Below, in pieces: positions 5,644 to 10,950 of a DNA stretch of 10,950 bases. The DNA comes from Candidatus Woesearchaeota archaeon (lineage in GTDB: Archaea; Nanobdellota; Nanobdellia; Woesearchaeales; GW2011-AR4). The notes below the pieces were generated by a model that saw nothing but the letters and a program-made list of their open reading frames with translations, was not told the origin of the DNA and made no database searches. The stretch is from contig JACPMS010000095.1 of NCBI GenBank assembly GCA_016185875.1, positions 1 through 10,950 of the forward strand. The letters run 5' to 3'. Position 1 is the stretch's first letter. Every line of letters begins with the position of its first letter. A program made the position numbers and the translations under genes.

Positions 5644-6639
5644 ATGGATATTGACGAGTTTTTGGATAGGGAGCTTTCTGACCTGGGTTTGCAGACGGAC
5701 AAGGCTGAAAAAGAGGCAATTGAACTGCCGGAGTTCTCAGGGCAGGCTGGGCAGTCTTCATTGTTTGACAATATAAGAGCGAACTTAAGCAAGGGCAGCC
5801 TTGAGCAGGCTGAGCAGGCTTATGTCCAGCTGTGGCATATCCTGCTGGAGCAAAAGCTGAAATGGAACAAGGAGCTTTATGAGCAGCTGTCTGCGCTAAG
5901 CAGGCAGTTTTCAGGCGCACTAATCAATGCTTACAATGACGTAAAAAGGAAATCCGAGCAGATAAATGAACTGATAAGCAGGGCAAAGTCCTTTCTCAGG
6001 GAAGGAAAAAAGGAAATGCCTTTCAGGATTTATTCCCAGATAGGGGAAATCAATGAATCCATGCCAAATGTGTTTTTTGAAGAGAAAAAGATTGTGCAGG
6101 AGAGAATAATGGATTTTTACAAAGAGCTCAGGAACACAACAGACAACGAGCTTGTAAAAAGGGTGTCTGCATTAATTGTCGAGATAACCCAATTGATTGA
6201 CAAAATAAACAGTTCAATCAGCAGAAATGACATTACAAATGCGATTGTCAATTACAATAAATGCAGCGAACTGTACAACCAGGTGCCTGAAGGCTTTTTA
6301 AGGCATAAAAATTCATTGGGCATGAGGCTGTTGGACATATACAAAAGCCTCAGCATTTACATGGAGATATCCAATCTGCAGAGGCAGCTAAGCCAGAAGC
6401 CCCAGCAGGCGCAGCAATTTCAGGCTCTGGAGCCGCCGCCAAGCCCGTTTGCCCAAAGCCCGCAGATGGATGCCCATGAAAAATTAATGGAGGCGAATGC
6501 AAAAAAAGAGCGGGCAAAAAGGAACATAGAAAAAGGTTTTTATAACGAGGCTTCCAAAGACATAGGGGAAGCGCTCAGCATAGAGCCCAATGATGCAGAG
6601 GCAAGGGCAATACTTGCAAAAATAAAGACACTGCAGTAA
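5644..6639 (+). CDS. Helical-repeat protein with C-terminal TPR-like motif
   Basis: This 331-residue protein has no signal peptide or membrane segment and is predicted almost wholly helical. It shows three related helical blocks. SKGSLEQAEQAYVQLWHI (49-66), REGKKEMPFRIYSQIGEI (119-136) and SRNDITNAIVNYNKCSEL (193-210) align on G/N51, 121, 195 and Y60, 130, 204. Blocks 2 and 3 continue as MPNVFFEEK...DFYKEL and VPEGFLRHK...DIYKSL. A Gln/Pro-rich linker (251-276, QQAQQFQALEPPPSP) leads to a TPR-like hairpin at about 289-321 (GFYNEASKDIGEALSIEPND). The family is not known to me. Such a protein usually acts as a scaffold, here presumably cytoplasmic. The ATG at 5644 is preferred over TTG 5638. 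Pairing with the winged-helix gene upstream and the pilus ATPase downstream suggests an accessory role in pilus assembly or its control. Confidence 0.72.
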   Translation: MDIDEFLDRELSDLGLQTDKAEKEAIELPEFSGQAGQSSLFDNIRANLSKGSLEQAEQAYVQLWHILLEQKLKWNKELYEQLSALSRQFSGALINAYNDVKRKSEQINELISRAKSFLREGKKEMPFRIYSQIGEINESMPNVFFEEKKIVQERIMDFYKELRNTTDNELVKRVSALIVEITQLIDKINSSISRNDITNAIVNYNKCSELYNQVPEGFLRHKNSLGMRLLDIYKSLSIYMEISNLQRQLSQKPQQAQQFQALEPPPSPFAQSPQMDAHEKLMEANAKKERAKRNIEKGFYNEASKDIGEALSIEPNDAEARAILAKIKTLQ

Positions 6640-6676
6640 AAGGAGTCTTAAATTCCAATTATAAAAAATTCAATCC

Positions 6677-6732
6677 GTCGCAGTGAGATGGTGAGCGAGG
6701 TTCGACGAGTTCACCTCGCATGTCACTGCGAC
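6677..6732 (+). repeat. Stem-loop module 1: perfect 10-bp plus 7-bp inverted repeat
   Basis: GTCGCAGTGA (6677-6686) pairs perfectly with TCACTGCGAC (6723-6732). Inside it, GCGAGGT (6695-6701) pairs with ACCTCGC (6713-6719) around an 11-nt loop (6702-6712). An internal loop of 8 and 3 nt separates the stems. The length and arm layout do not fit a tRNA. Confidence 0.7.
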
Positions 6733-6741
6733 AAAAATTAC

Positions 6742-6855
6742 GCTCGGCAAAAATTTTTCCTGCCAAGAAATTTTTGCCTCGGAGTTATTCATTAAATTAA
6801 AAATAATGAATAAATTGGCGAGGCTGAGTTCAATGGCAGAAGAACGAAGCCGAGC
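6742..6855 (+). ncRNA. Candidate structured RNA module 2 (four-way junction fold)
   Basis: A single compatible fold exists. P1 is GCTCGGC 6742-6748 with GCCGAGC 6849-6855. P2 is AAAAATTT 6749-6756 with AAATTTTT 6768-6775, with an 11-nt loop. P3 is GCCTCG 6776-6781 with CGAGGC 6819-6824. P4, inside P3, is TTATTCATT 6785-6793 with AATGAATAA 6805-6813, with an 11-nt loop. P5 is GTTC 6828-6831 with GAAC 6842-6845. P1/P2 and P2/P3 abut with no unpaired bases. Transcription is not shown; at the DNA level it could also be a nested palindromic element. No known RNA family was recognised. Confidence 0.45.
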
Positions 6856-6864
6856 ACAAAATAT

Positions 6865-6937
6865 TGTTGCGAAGTCCTAAAAAATTCCATAGGAATTTTT
6901 GGGACACCAAAAATGCAAAGCATTTTTTAGTGCAACA
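6865..6937 (+). ncRNA. Candidate structured RNA module 3 (three-way junction), possible terminator
   Basis: A closing stem TGTTGC (6865-6870) with GCAACA (6932-6937) encloses two hairpins. One is GTCC 6874-6877 with GGAC 6902-6905, stacked on AAAAATTCC 6880-6888 with GGAATTTTT 6892-6900. The other is AAAAATGC 6909-6916 with GCATTTTT 6920-6927, followed directly by one more T (a run of six, 6923-6928). The last hairpin plus T-run could terminate transcription of the upstream unit. Confidence 0.4.
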
Positions 6938-6939
6938 GA

Positions 6940-6950
6940 TTTAAAAATTT
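6940..6950 (+). promoter_or_regulatory. Possible TATA box for the pilus motor operon
   Basis: TTTAAAAATTT (6940-6950) lies about 30-37 nt before the ATG at 6977, predicting a leader of only a few bases. No ribosome site precedes the ATG, which fits near-leaderless initiation. It is weaker than the other promoters here because no AAAAG-type BRE is present. Confidence 0.4.
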
Positions 6951-6976
6951 AAACTTTTAAAATATCAAAATCTAAA

Positions 6977-8434
6977 ATGGAAAAAGGGGAGAAGATAATT
7001 GACACTTACGAGCTTAATGTAAACAGCATAGTTGTCGATGTTTCCATAACAGCGAAAGAGGACGAGCCTGTGCCGGTGTACAGCATTTCAATAACTAACA
7101 TAAGCGACACTACAAAGATAATCCTTGAGAAGATAAGGGATGAGTTTGTTGCAGAGGAGACAAAGACGCTAAGCGAGGAGGCAAGCGTTTACGACGTGCA
7201 GGAGCAGTTCAAGGAGAAAATCCTGAAGCTGCTTGCAAAATACTTCCCAAATGCCGACAAGAAGACAATGGACATGCTCATCAATTACATACTGCAGCAG
7301 AACATCGGGCTTGGGAATCTGGACATACTGCTTAAAGACACAAATCTTGAGGAGATTGTGATTAACAATTCAAAGGAGCCTGTGTGGGTTTACCACAGAA
7401 GGTACGGCTGGCTGAAGACAAATGTCCTCTTGCCAAACGAGTCAAGGATAAGGCACTACTCAACTATCATAGGAAGGGATGTCGGCAAGGAAATCACTCT
7501 GTTAAATCCATTGATGGACGCGCATTTAAAGACAGGCGACAGGGTGAATGCAACCTTAAGCCCGATATCGACAAAGGGAAATACAATAACCATAAGGAAA
7601 TTTGCAGTCAAGCCATGGAGCATGATAGACTTCATAAAGGAAAGGACAATTTCCTATGAAGGCGCTGCGCTTTTATGGACAGCTGTGCAAAACGAGCTGT
7701 CAGTTGTAGTTTCCGGAGGGACAGCTTCTGGAAAGACAAGCATCCTGAATGCTATAGCCAACTTCTTTCCGCCAAGCCAAAGAATAATATCAATGGAAGA
7801 CACCCGCGAGCTTGTGCTTCCTAAAATACTCCATTGGGTGCCGTTGGAAACAAGGCTTCCAAATCCAGAAGGAAAAGGCGGCATTGAAATGCTTGATTTG
7901 ATAGTCAATTCATTGAGAATGAGGCCTGACAGGATTATTGTCGGTGAAATAAGAAGGAAAAAGGAAGCAGAAGTGCTTTTCGAGGCAATGCACACAGGCC
8001 ATTCTGTTTACGGCACATTGCACGCAAACAATGTCAGGGAAACAATAAACAGGCTTACAAACCCACCTATAGATTTGCCAAAGCAGCTTTTGTCAGCGCT
8101 GTCATTGATTGTTGTGCAGCACATCAACAGAAGGAGCGGAAAAAGGAGAACGCTGCAGATTGCTGAAGTTCTGCCGGACGGCAACGCAAGAATCCTGATG
8201 CAGTTGAGCCCGTTGAGGGATGTTTTGGAAATTGTCAATGAGCCTCTTGCCATAGTTGAAACATTAAACCTTTACACAGGGCTTTCAAAGTCAGAGATTT
8301 ATGCAGACATGCAGTCCAAGATTTCAATTTTAAAATGGATGGTAAGCAGGAACATAACAGACGTGAACAAGATAGGCATGATAATGTCAAAGTATTACCA
8401 TAATAAGCCATTTATGCAGCTGAAGGGTGTTTAA
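6977..8434 (+). CDS. Type II/IV secretion system (TadA/VirB11/CpaF-like) pilus assembly ATPase
   Basis: This 485-residue cytoplasmic hexameric ATPase powers archaeal type IV pilus or archaellum-like assembly. Visible motifs are Walker A GGTASGKT (247-254), the Asp box ISMEDTREL (271-279), Walker B RIIVGEIR (319-326, E324) and the His box HTGHSVYGTLHANN (339-352). The region before Walker A carries the usual N-terminal domain features LEEIVINNSKEPVWVYH (124-140) and GDRVNATLSPIS (187-198), with TITIRKF (203-209). All catalytic motifs are intact and the length is usual for archaeal members. The first 70 residues form a separate beta-rich N-terminal extension. The gene overlaps the first TadC-like gene by 8 nt, so motor and platform are co-produced. 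It belongs to COG0630; whether it serves an adhesion pilus, a secretion pilus or motility cannot be read from sequence. Confidence 0.95.
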   Translation: MEKGEKIIDTYELNVNSIVVDVSITAKEDEPVPVYSISITNISDTTKIILEKIRDEFVAEETKTLSEEASVYDVQEQFKEKILKLLAKYFPNADKKTMDMLINYILQQNIGLGNLDILLKDTNLEEIVINNSKEPVWVYHRRYGWLKTNVLLPNESRIRHYSTIIGRDVGKEITLLNPLMDAHLKTGDRVNATLSPISTKGNTITIRKFAVKPWSMIDFIKERTISYEGAALLWTAVQNELSVVVSGGTASGKTSILNAIANFFPPSQRIISMEDTRELVLPKILHWVPLETRLPNPEGKGGIEMLDLIVNSLRMRPDRIIVGEIRRKKEAEVLFEAMHTGHSVYGTLHANNVRETINRLTNPPIDLPKQLLSALSLIVVQHINRRSGKRRTLQIAEVLPDGNARILMQLSPLRDVLEIVNEPLAIVETLNLYTGLSKSEIYADMQSKISILKWMVSRNITDVNKIGMIMSKYYHNKPFMQLKGV

Positions 8435-9245
8435 GATTGGCTTTGTAAACAGGATAGTTTCATATTTTCCAGCTTTAAAAAGCGAATTAAGAATAGCGCA
8501 TTTGCCGTACACTCCAACACAGTATGTAAGCAAAAACCTCAAGACAACTGCGTTGTACTCATTTTTGTTCACCGCTCTTTTTTTTTTCGTGCTGCAAAAG
8601 GCAAAACTTTCATTTTTACTGCTCATACCGATTTTTGCAATCCTGTGCATTCTGATTTTTGAATATTCTCTAATCAGGGTCAAGGCAAAAATAAGGCAGA
8701 GAGAGCGCGAAATCAACAAGGAAGTGCTGTTTGTCGGAAGGTACTTGCTTGTAAAGCTGTACTCTGGAAGGCCTTTGCTCAATGCCTTAATTGAGACAGC
8801 AGGAGGCAGGGGAATTGCTGCAAAGTACATCAAAGAGATTGTTGATGACATAGACACAGGCAACACAATAGAAGAGGCATTAAACAATGCAATGATCTAT
8901 TCTCCATCAGACAAATTAAGAAGGGTATTATTTCATGTCAATAACGCGCTGCAGCTTGGCATAGACGTTACAAAGCCCCTTGAGTCAGTTTTGGAGGAAA
9001 TAACAAGGGAAGAAGAAATCGAGATTAAGAAATACGGCAAGAAGCTGAACACTTTGGTGATTTTTTACATGCTGGCAGCAGTCATCCTGCCGTCATTGGG
9101 TGTTGCTATGTTTATTGTCGTGTCAAGCTTCATTAATTTTCCAATCGATTTAAAGGGCTTGCTTATCTTCGTATTTTTTATTGTAACGCTTCAATTCATC
9201 TTCATAACGCTTTTCAAGTCCGTAAGGCCGATGGTTAATCTGTAA
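8427..9245 (+). CDS. Type II secretion system F (TadC-like) pilus platform protein, first copy
   Basis: This 272-residue membrane protein has four hydrophobic segments (about 42-57, 61-79, 208-233, 242-264). One cytoplasmic helical T2SSF domain lies between them (about 95-205), with LLVKLYSGRPLLNALIETAG (107-126) and GNTIEEALNNA (145-155). T2SSF/TadC/FlaJ proteins are the inner-membrane platform turned by the ATPase during subunit insertion. The start is GTG at 8427, overlapping the ATPase stop by 8 nt; no ATG lies near the domain start. A run of ten T at 8578-8587 falls in the first membrane segment. It is shorter than typical two-domain FlaJ-like proteins, and a second TadC follows, so the two may work as a heterodimer. 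Confidence 0.9.
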   Translation: MFKIGFVNRIVSYFPALKSELRIAHLPYTPTQYVSKNLKTTALYSFLFTALFFFVLQKAKLSFLLLIPIFAILCILIFEYSLIRVKAKIRQREREINKEVLFVGRYLLVKLYSGRPLLNALIETAGGRGIAAKYIKEIVDDIDTGNTIEEALNNAMIYSPSDKLRRVLFHVNNALQLGIDVTKPLESVLEEITREEEIEIKKYGKKLNTLVIFYMLAAVILPSLGVAMFIVVSSFINFPIDLKGLLIFVFFIVTLQFIFITLFKSVRPMVNL

Positions 9246-9247
9246 AA

Positions 9248-10273
9248 ATGTCTCTTAAAGTAATATTTTTGGAGGAATTTGGAAAGGCTTTTGTGCCTAA
9301 GAGGTTCATACCGAATCTGCGAAAATACATGCTGAAGGCAGGATTCAATGAAGTTCCTTACAAATTCTTTGGACTGCTGTTTTATATCTCAGCATTGATA
9401 ACAACTTTAATATTCATCATTTTTGTATATCCTTATCTTAAGAAGTTCTCCCTCATTGAAATTTACATCTACTCATTTTTGAGCTGGTTTACAGTGCAGC
9501 TGTTTTTTGCGGTGCTGTTCATCCTGCTTGTCTACTTTTACCTGGATTTGAAAATTTATTTCAGGACAAAAAAGATGGAGGAGCAGTTGCCGGATTTTCT
9601 TCAGGTGCTTTCTGCAAACTTAAAGGGAGGCATGACTTTTGAAAAAGCGTTGTGGACTGCAGTAAAGCCAAGGTTTAACGTGCTCGGAAGCGAGATGGCA
9701 AAAGCATCAAAAAAAGTCATGACAGGGTATGAGATTGGAAAAGCGCTCACAGAGCTTGCAGACAAGTATGATTCCTTAATGCTCCGCCGCACCATAGACC
9801 TTATAATCAGCGAGGTGGAAAGCGGCGGCAATGTCGCTGAGCTGCTGGACAGGCTTGTCGGCAACTTGAAGGAGACCAAGGCGTTGAAGGACGAGATGTC
9901 AGCGTCTGCAATCGCTTACGTGATATTCATTTCCGTCATAGTCATTGTCATAAGCCCGCTTCTTTTTGCGCTTTCCTTCCATCTGCTTATACTGCTCCTT
10001 GGCTTTATAGCCAAGATTTCAGTTGCAACCCAAAGAGTTCCTACACTGCCTTTTGTATTTTCAAAGGCCAGCATAAATCCAGGCGATTTTAAGACATTTT
10101 CTTTGGCAGCAATTTTTGTCATCTCATTTTTTTCGTCACTGATAGTTTCCATTGTTGAAAAAGGGGACATGAAAGGAGGAGTCAAGTATATTCCAATTTA
10201 CGTTTTCGGCTCAATGTCCCTGTATTTTATTTTCCTGAAAGTGCTTGGCATGCTGTTTGGCAATATAGTATGA
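9248..10273 (+). CDS. Type II secretion system F (TadC-like) pilus platform protein, second copy
   Basis: This 341-residue membrane protein has hydrophobic segments at about 39-60, 72-98, 220-256, 283-303 and 314-337. A T2SSF domain lies at about 108-215: EEQLPDFLQVLSANLKGGMT (111-130), GYEIGKALTELA (160-171), SEVESGGNVAELLDRL (188-203). The conserved PDFL...L..GMTFEKAL pattern is typical of TadC-like platform proteins. The ATG at 9248 comes 2 nt after the stop of the first copy, so the two are co-translated. Its extra C-terminal membrane segments distinguish it from the first copy. The pair is the expected partner of the ATPase upstream. An intergenic gap with a fresh promoter follows, ending the motor operon. 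Confidence 0.9.
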   Translation: MSLKVIFLEEFGKAFVPKRFIPNLRKYMLKAGFNEVPYKFFGLLFYISALITTLIFIIFVYPYLKKFSLIEIYIYSFLSWFTVQLFFAVLFILLVYFYLDLKIYFRTKKMEEQLPDFLQVLSANLKGGMTFEKALWTAVKPRFNVLGSEMAKASKKVMTGYEIGKALTELADKYDSLMLRRTIDLIISEVESGGNVAELLDRLVGNLKETKALKDEMSASAIAYVIFISVIVIVISPLLFALSFHLLILLLGFIAKISVATQRVPTLPFVFSKASINPGDFKTFSLAAIFVISFFSSLIVSIVEKGDMKGGVKYIPIYVFGSMSLYFIFLKVLGMLFGNIV

Positions 10274-10301
10274 CAACTGGTTTGTTTGGAACTCAAAACA
10301 G

Positions 10302-10314
10302 AAAAGTATATAAA
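10302..10314 (+). promoter_or_regulatory. Archaeal BRE/TATA promoter of the first pilin gene
   Basis: AAAAG (10302-10306) followed by TATATAAA (10307-10314) is a strong box. Transcription should start near 10336-10338, leaving about 16 nt of leader with AAGTGA (10342-10347) as the ribosome site before the ATG at 10353. Confidence 0.7.
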
Positions 10315-10352
10315 TAACAAACTAAATTAAGAATTTAAAAGAAGTGAATTCA

Positions 10353-10844
10353 ATGAAAATAAGATTCAATAATGCGCAAGCTGCGTTTGAGTTTCTCACA
10401 ACCTATGGCTGGGCTTTTTTAGTTATTCTTATTATGATTGGCGCTCTTGCCTATTTTGGCATATTGAGCCCAAGCAAGATTTTGCCGAGCAGGTGCAATT
10501 TCGGCGCTGAATTCGGGTGCCTTGACTACCAGATATCAGCAACAGCAAATACTTTCAAAATCAGGCTGAAGAATGGAGTAGGGGAGCCAATAGATGTATC
10601 ATCAATAACATTGGGCAGCGAAAGCACGACACAGTATTCGTGCAGCACTCCTCCGGCAAATCCATCAGGATGGAAATCTGGCGAGATTAAAGAGCTGTCC
10701 TGGAGCGGATGCAATTCAGCAGCAGCTGGGCTTATTGCAGGCGAAAAAGGCAAAGTTTTAATTACTTTAAGGTATAATTCAATAATTAGCGGTTCCGGTT
10801 ATTCGAAGGAAGTTAAGGGAGAAGTATTCTCAACTGTAATCTAA
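10353..10844 (+). CDS. Archaeal type IV pilin (class III signal peptide)
   Basis: This 163-residue precursor has the class III prepilin start MKIRFNNAQAAFEFLTTYGW. The head is basic, processing is expected between A8 and Q9, E13 sits at +5, and a hydrophobic assembly helix follows to about residue 36. The globular domain contains SRCNFGAEFGCLDY (46-59), a Cys pair C97/C120, and a C-terminal beta strand pattern EKGKVLITLRYNSI to YSKEVKGEVFSTV. Four cysteines (48, 56, 97, 120) suggest two disulfides. This is a style of major pilin familiar from DPANN archaea. It has its own strong promoter, which fits a subunit needed in higher amount than the motor. The ATG at 10353 is chosen over GTG 10344 because the latter lies inside the AAGTGA ribosome site. 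Confidence 0.9.
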   Translation: MKIRFNNAQAAFEFLTTYGWAFLVILIMIGALAYFGILSPSKILPSRCNFGAEFGCLDYQISATANTFKIRLKNGVGEPIDVSSITLGSESTTQYSCSTPPANPSGWKSGEIKELSWSGCNSAAAGLIAGEKGKVLITLRYNSIISGSGYSKEVKGEVFSTVI

Positions 10845-10856
10845 TCAGAGAAAACA

Positions 10857-10871
10857 TAAATTTTATATATA
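10857..10871 (+). promoter_or_regulatory. TATA promoter of the second pilin gene
   Basis: TTTTATATATA (10861-10871) sits 12-45 nt after the first pilin stop and predicts transcription start near 10892. The leader then carries GAGGT (10897-10901), 4 nt before the ATG at 10906. Confidence 0.6.
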
Positions 10872-10905
10872 GTCTTCTTTAGTTTTGGAATAAAAAGAGG
10901 TTGAT

Positions 10906-10950
10906 ATGGCTAAGTCACAGGCTGCTTTGGAATTTCTCACTACATATGCA
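10906..10950 (+). CDS. Second archaeal type IV pilin, 3' end outside window
   Basis: Only 15 codons are visible (MAKSQAALEFLTTYA), but they match the class III prepilin start of the gene before it (AQAAFEFLTTYG): a short head, Q5 at the expected +1 position and E9 at +5. Own TATA box and GAGGT ribosome site are present. It is a tandem paralogue of the first pilin, at least in the N-terminal assembly segment. Its globular domain cannot be judged here. Confidence 0.85.
   Translation, partial: MAKSQAALEFLTTYA

Larger units (their letters stand above)
6640..6976. other. 337-bp intergenic region rich in inverted repeats
   Basis: No convincing gene is present. The block 6677-6937 packs three secondary-structure modules (6677-6732, 6742-6855, 6865-6937) with locally G+C-rich stems, unlike the simple AT-rich spacers elsewhere in the window. 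The last 39 bases (6938-6976) are almost pure A/T and hold a possible promoter for the ATPase gene. The block could be a structured non-coding RNA, a 3' UTR or terminator region of the upstream pair of genes, an operon leader, or a palindromic repeat element. Confidence 0.7.

Noticed and set aside
5444..5920. A 158-residue minus-strand open frame opposite the winged-helix and helical-repeat genes
   Set aside because: Its composition is low-complexity and Ala/Pro/Cys-rich, it has no promoter or ribosome site, and it mirrors well-formed helical proteins on the + strand.
6677..6732. A possible tRNA, because of GGTTCGA at 6699-6705 inside a stem-loop
   Set aside because: The total length is only 56 bases, there is no 7-bp acceptor followed by D and anticodon arms, and the GGTTCGA lies in the central loop, not in a T arm.
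6640..6976. CRISPR array or transposon remnant in the structured spacer
   Set aside because: There are no regularly spaced direct repeats and no coding remnant of a transposase; the repeats are inverted and of different sequences.
7384..7659. A 91-residue open frame inside the ATPase gene
   Set aside because: It is an out-of-frame shadow of the conserved N-terminal domain of the ATPase.
8387..8887. A 166-residue minus-strand open frame opposite the ATPase/TadC junction
   Set aside because: It is antisense to two conserved, clearly identified genes and has no recognisable domain.

Overview
The window reads as an archaeal chromosome fragment, most likely from the DPANN group (a Woesearchaeota/Pacearchaeota-like lineage). 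The reasons are: AT-rich DNA with archaeal BRE/TATA promoters (an identical GAAAAGTTTATATA occurs twice), leaderless or near-leaderless starts, GAGGT-type ribosome sites, class III (archaeal) prepilin signals such as NAQAAFEFLTTYG, and an archaeal TadA/VirB11-type ATPase followed by two TadC-like membrane proteins. The lineage is inferred from protein style only. Every supported gene lies on the + strand.

Layout. 2-1003: 3' part of a secreted Cys-rich repeat protein with a MopE-type Asp/Cys motif and a carboxypeptidase-regulatory-like beta-sandwich. 1142-1826: AbrB/PIN (VapBC-like) toxin-antitoxin pair behind a strong promoter and a hairpin leader. 1828-2621: two related small membrane-anchored proteins sharing a DFCxYxEDExG motif; the first starts 1 nt after the PIN stop codon. 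2679-3451: a second toxin-antitoxin pair, UPF0175 plus DUF3368 PIN-like. 3544-5066: two overlapping genes for pilin-like proteins with N-terminal prepilin-type membrane segments. 5185-6639: a winged-helix protein with a tandem C-terminal repeat, and a helical-repeat/TPR protein. 6640-6976: no gene, but an unusually dense set of inverted repeats that fold into three modules. 6977-10273: the pilus motor, made of the ATPase and two T2SSF/TadC platform proteins in a tight operon. 10353-10950: two pilin genes in tandem, each with its own promoter; the second runs off the window.

How the genes fit together. The ATPase and the two platform proteins form the engine of a type IV pilus (archaellum-like) system. 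The pilins at 10353 and 10906 are candidate major subunits. The proteins at 2223, 3544 and 4065 (possibly also 1828) are candidate minor pilins or pseudopilins. The soluble proteins at 5185 and 5644 sit just upstream of the engine and may be DPANN-specific accessory or regulatory factors. Two unrelated PIN-type toxin-antitoxin modules are interleaved with the pilin-like genes, and the first is arranged to be co-transcribed with a minor pilin-like gene. No prepilin peptidase, archaellum FlaF/G/H genes, CRISPR, tRNA, rRNA or transposase was seen.

The best candidate for something undescribed is the 6677-6937 intergenic block. It contains a perfect 10-bp stem-loop, a contiguous four-way-junction fold and a three-way-junction fold, placed directly before the pilus ATPase operon.
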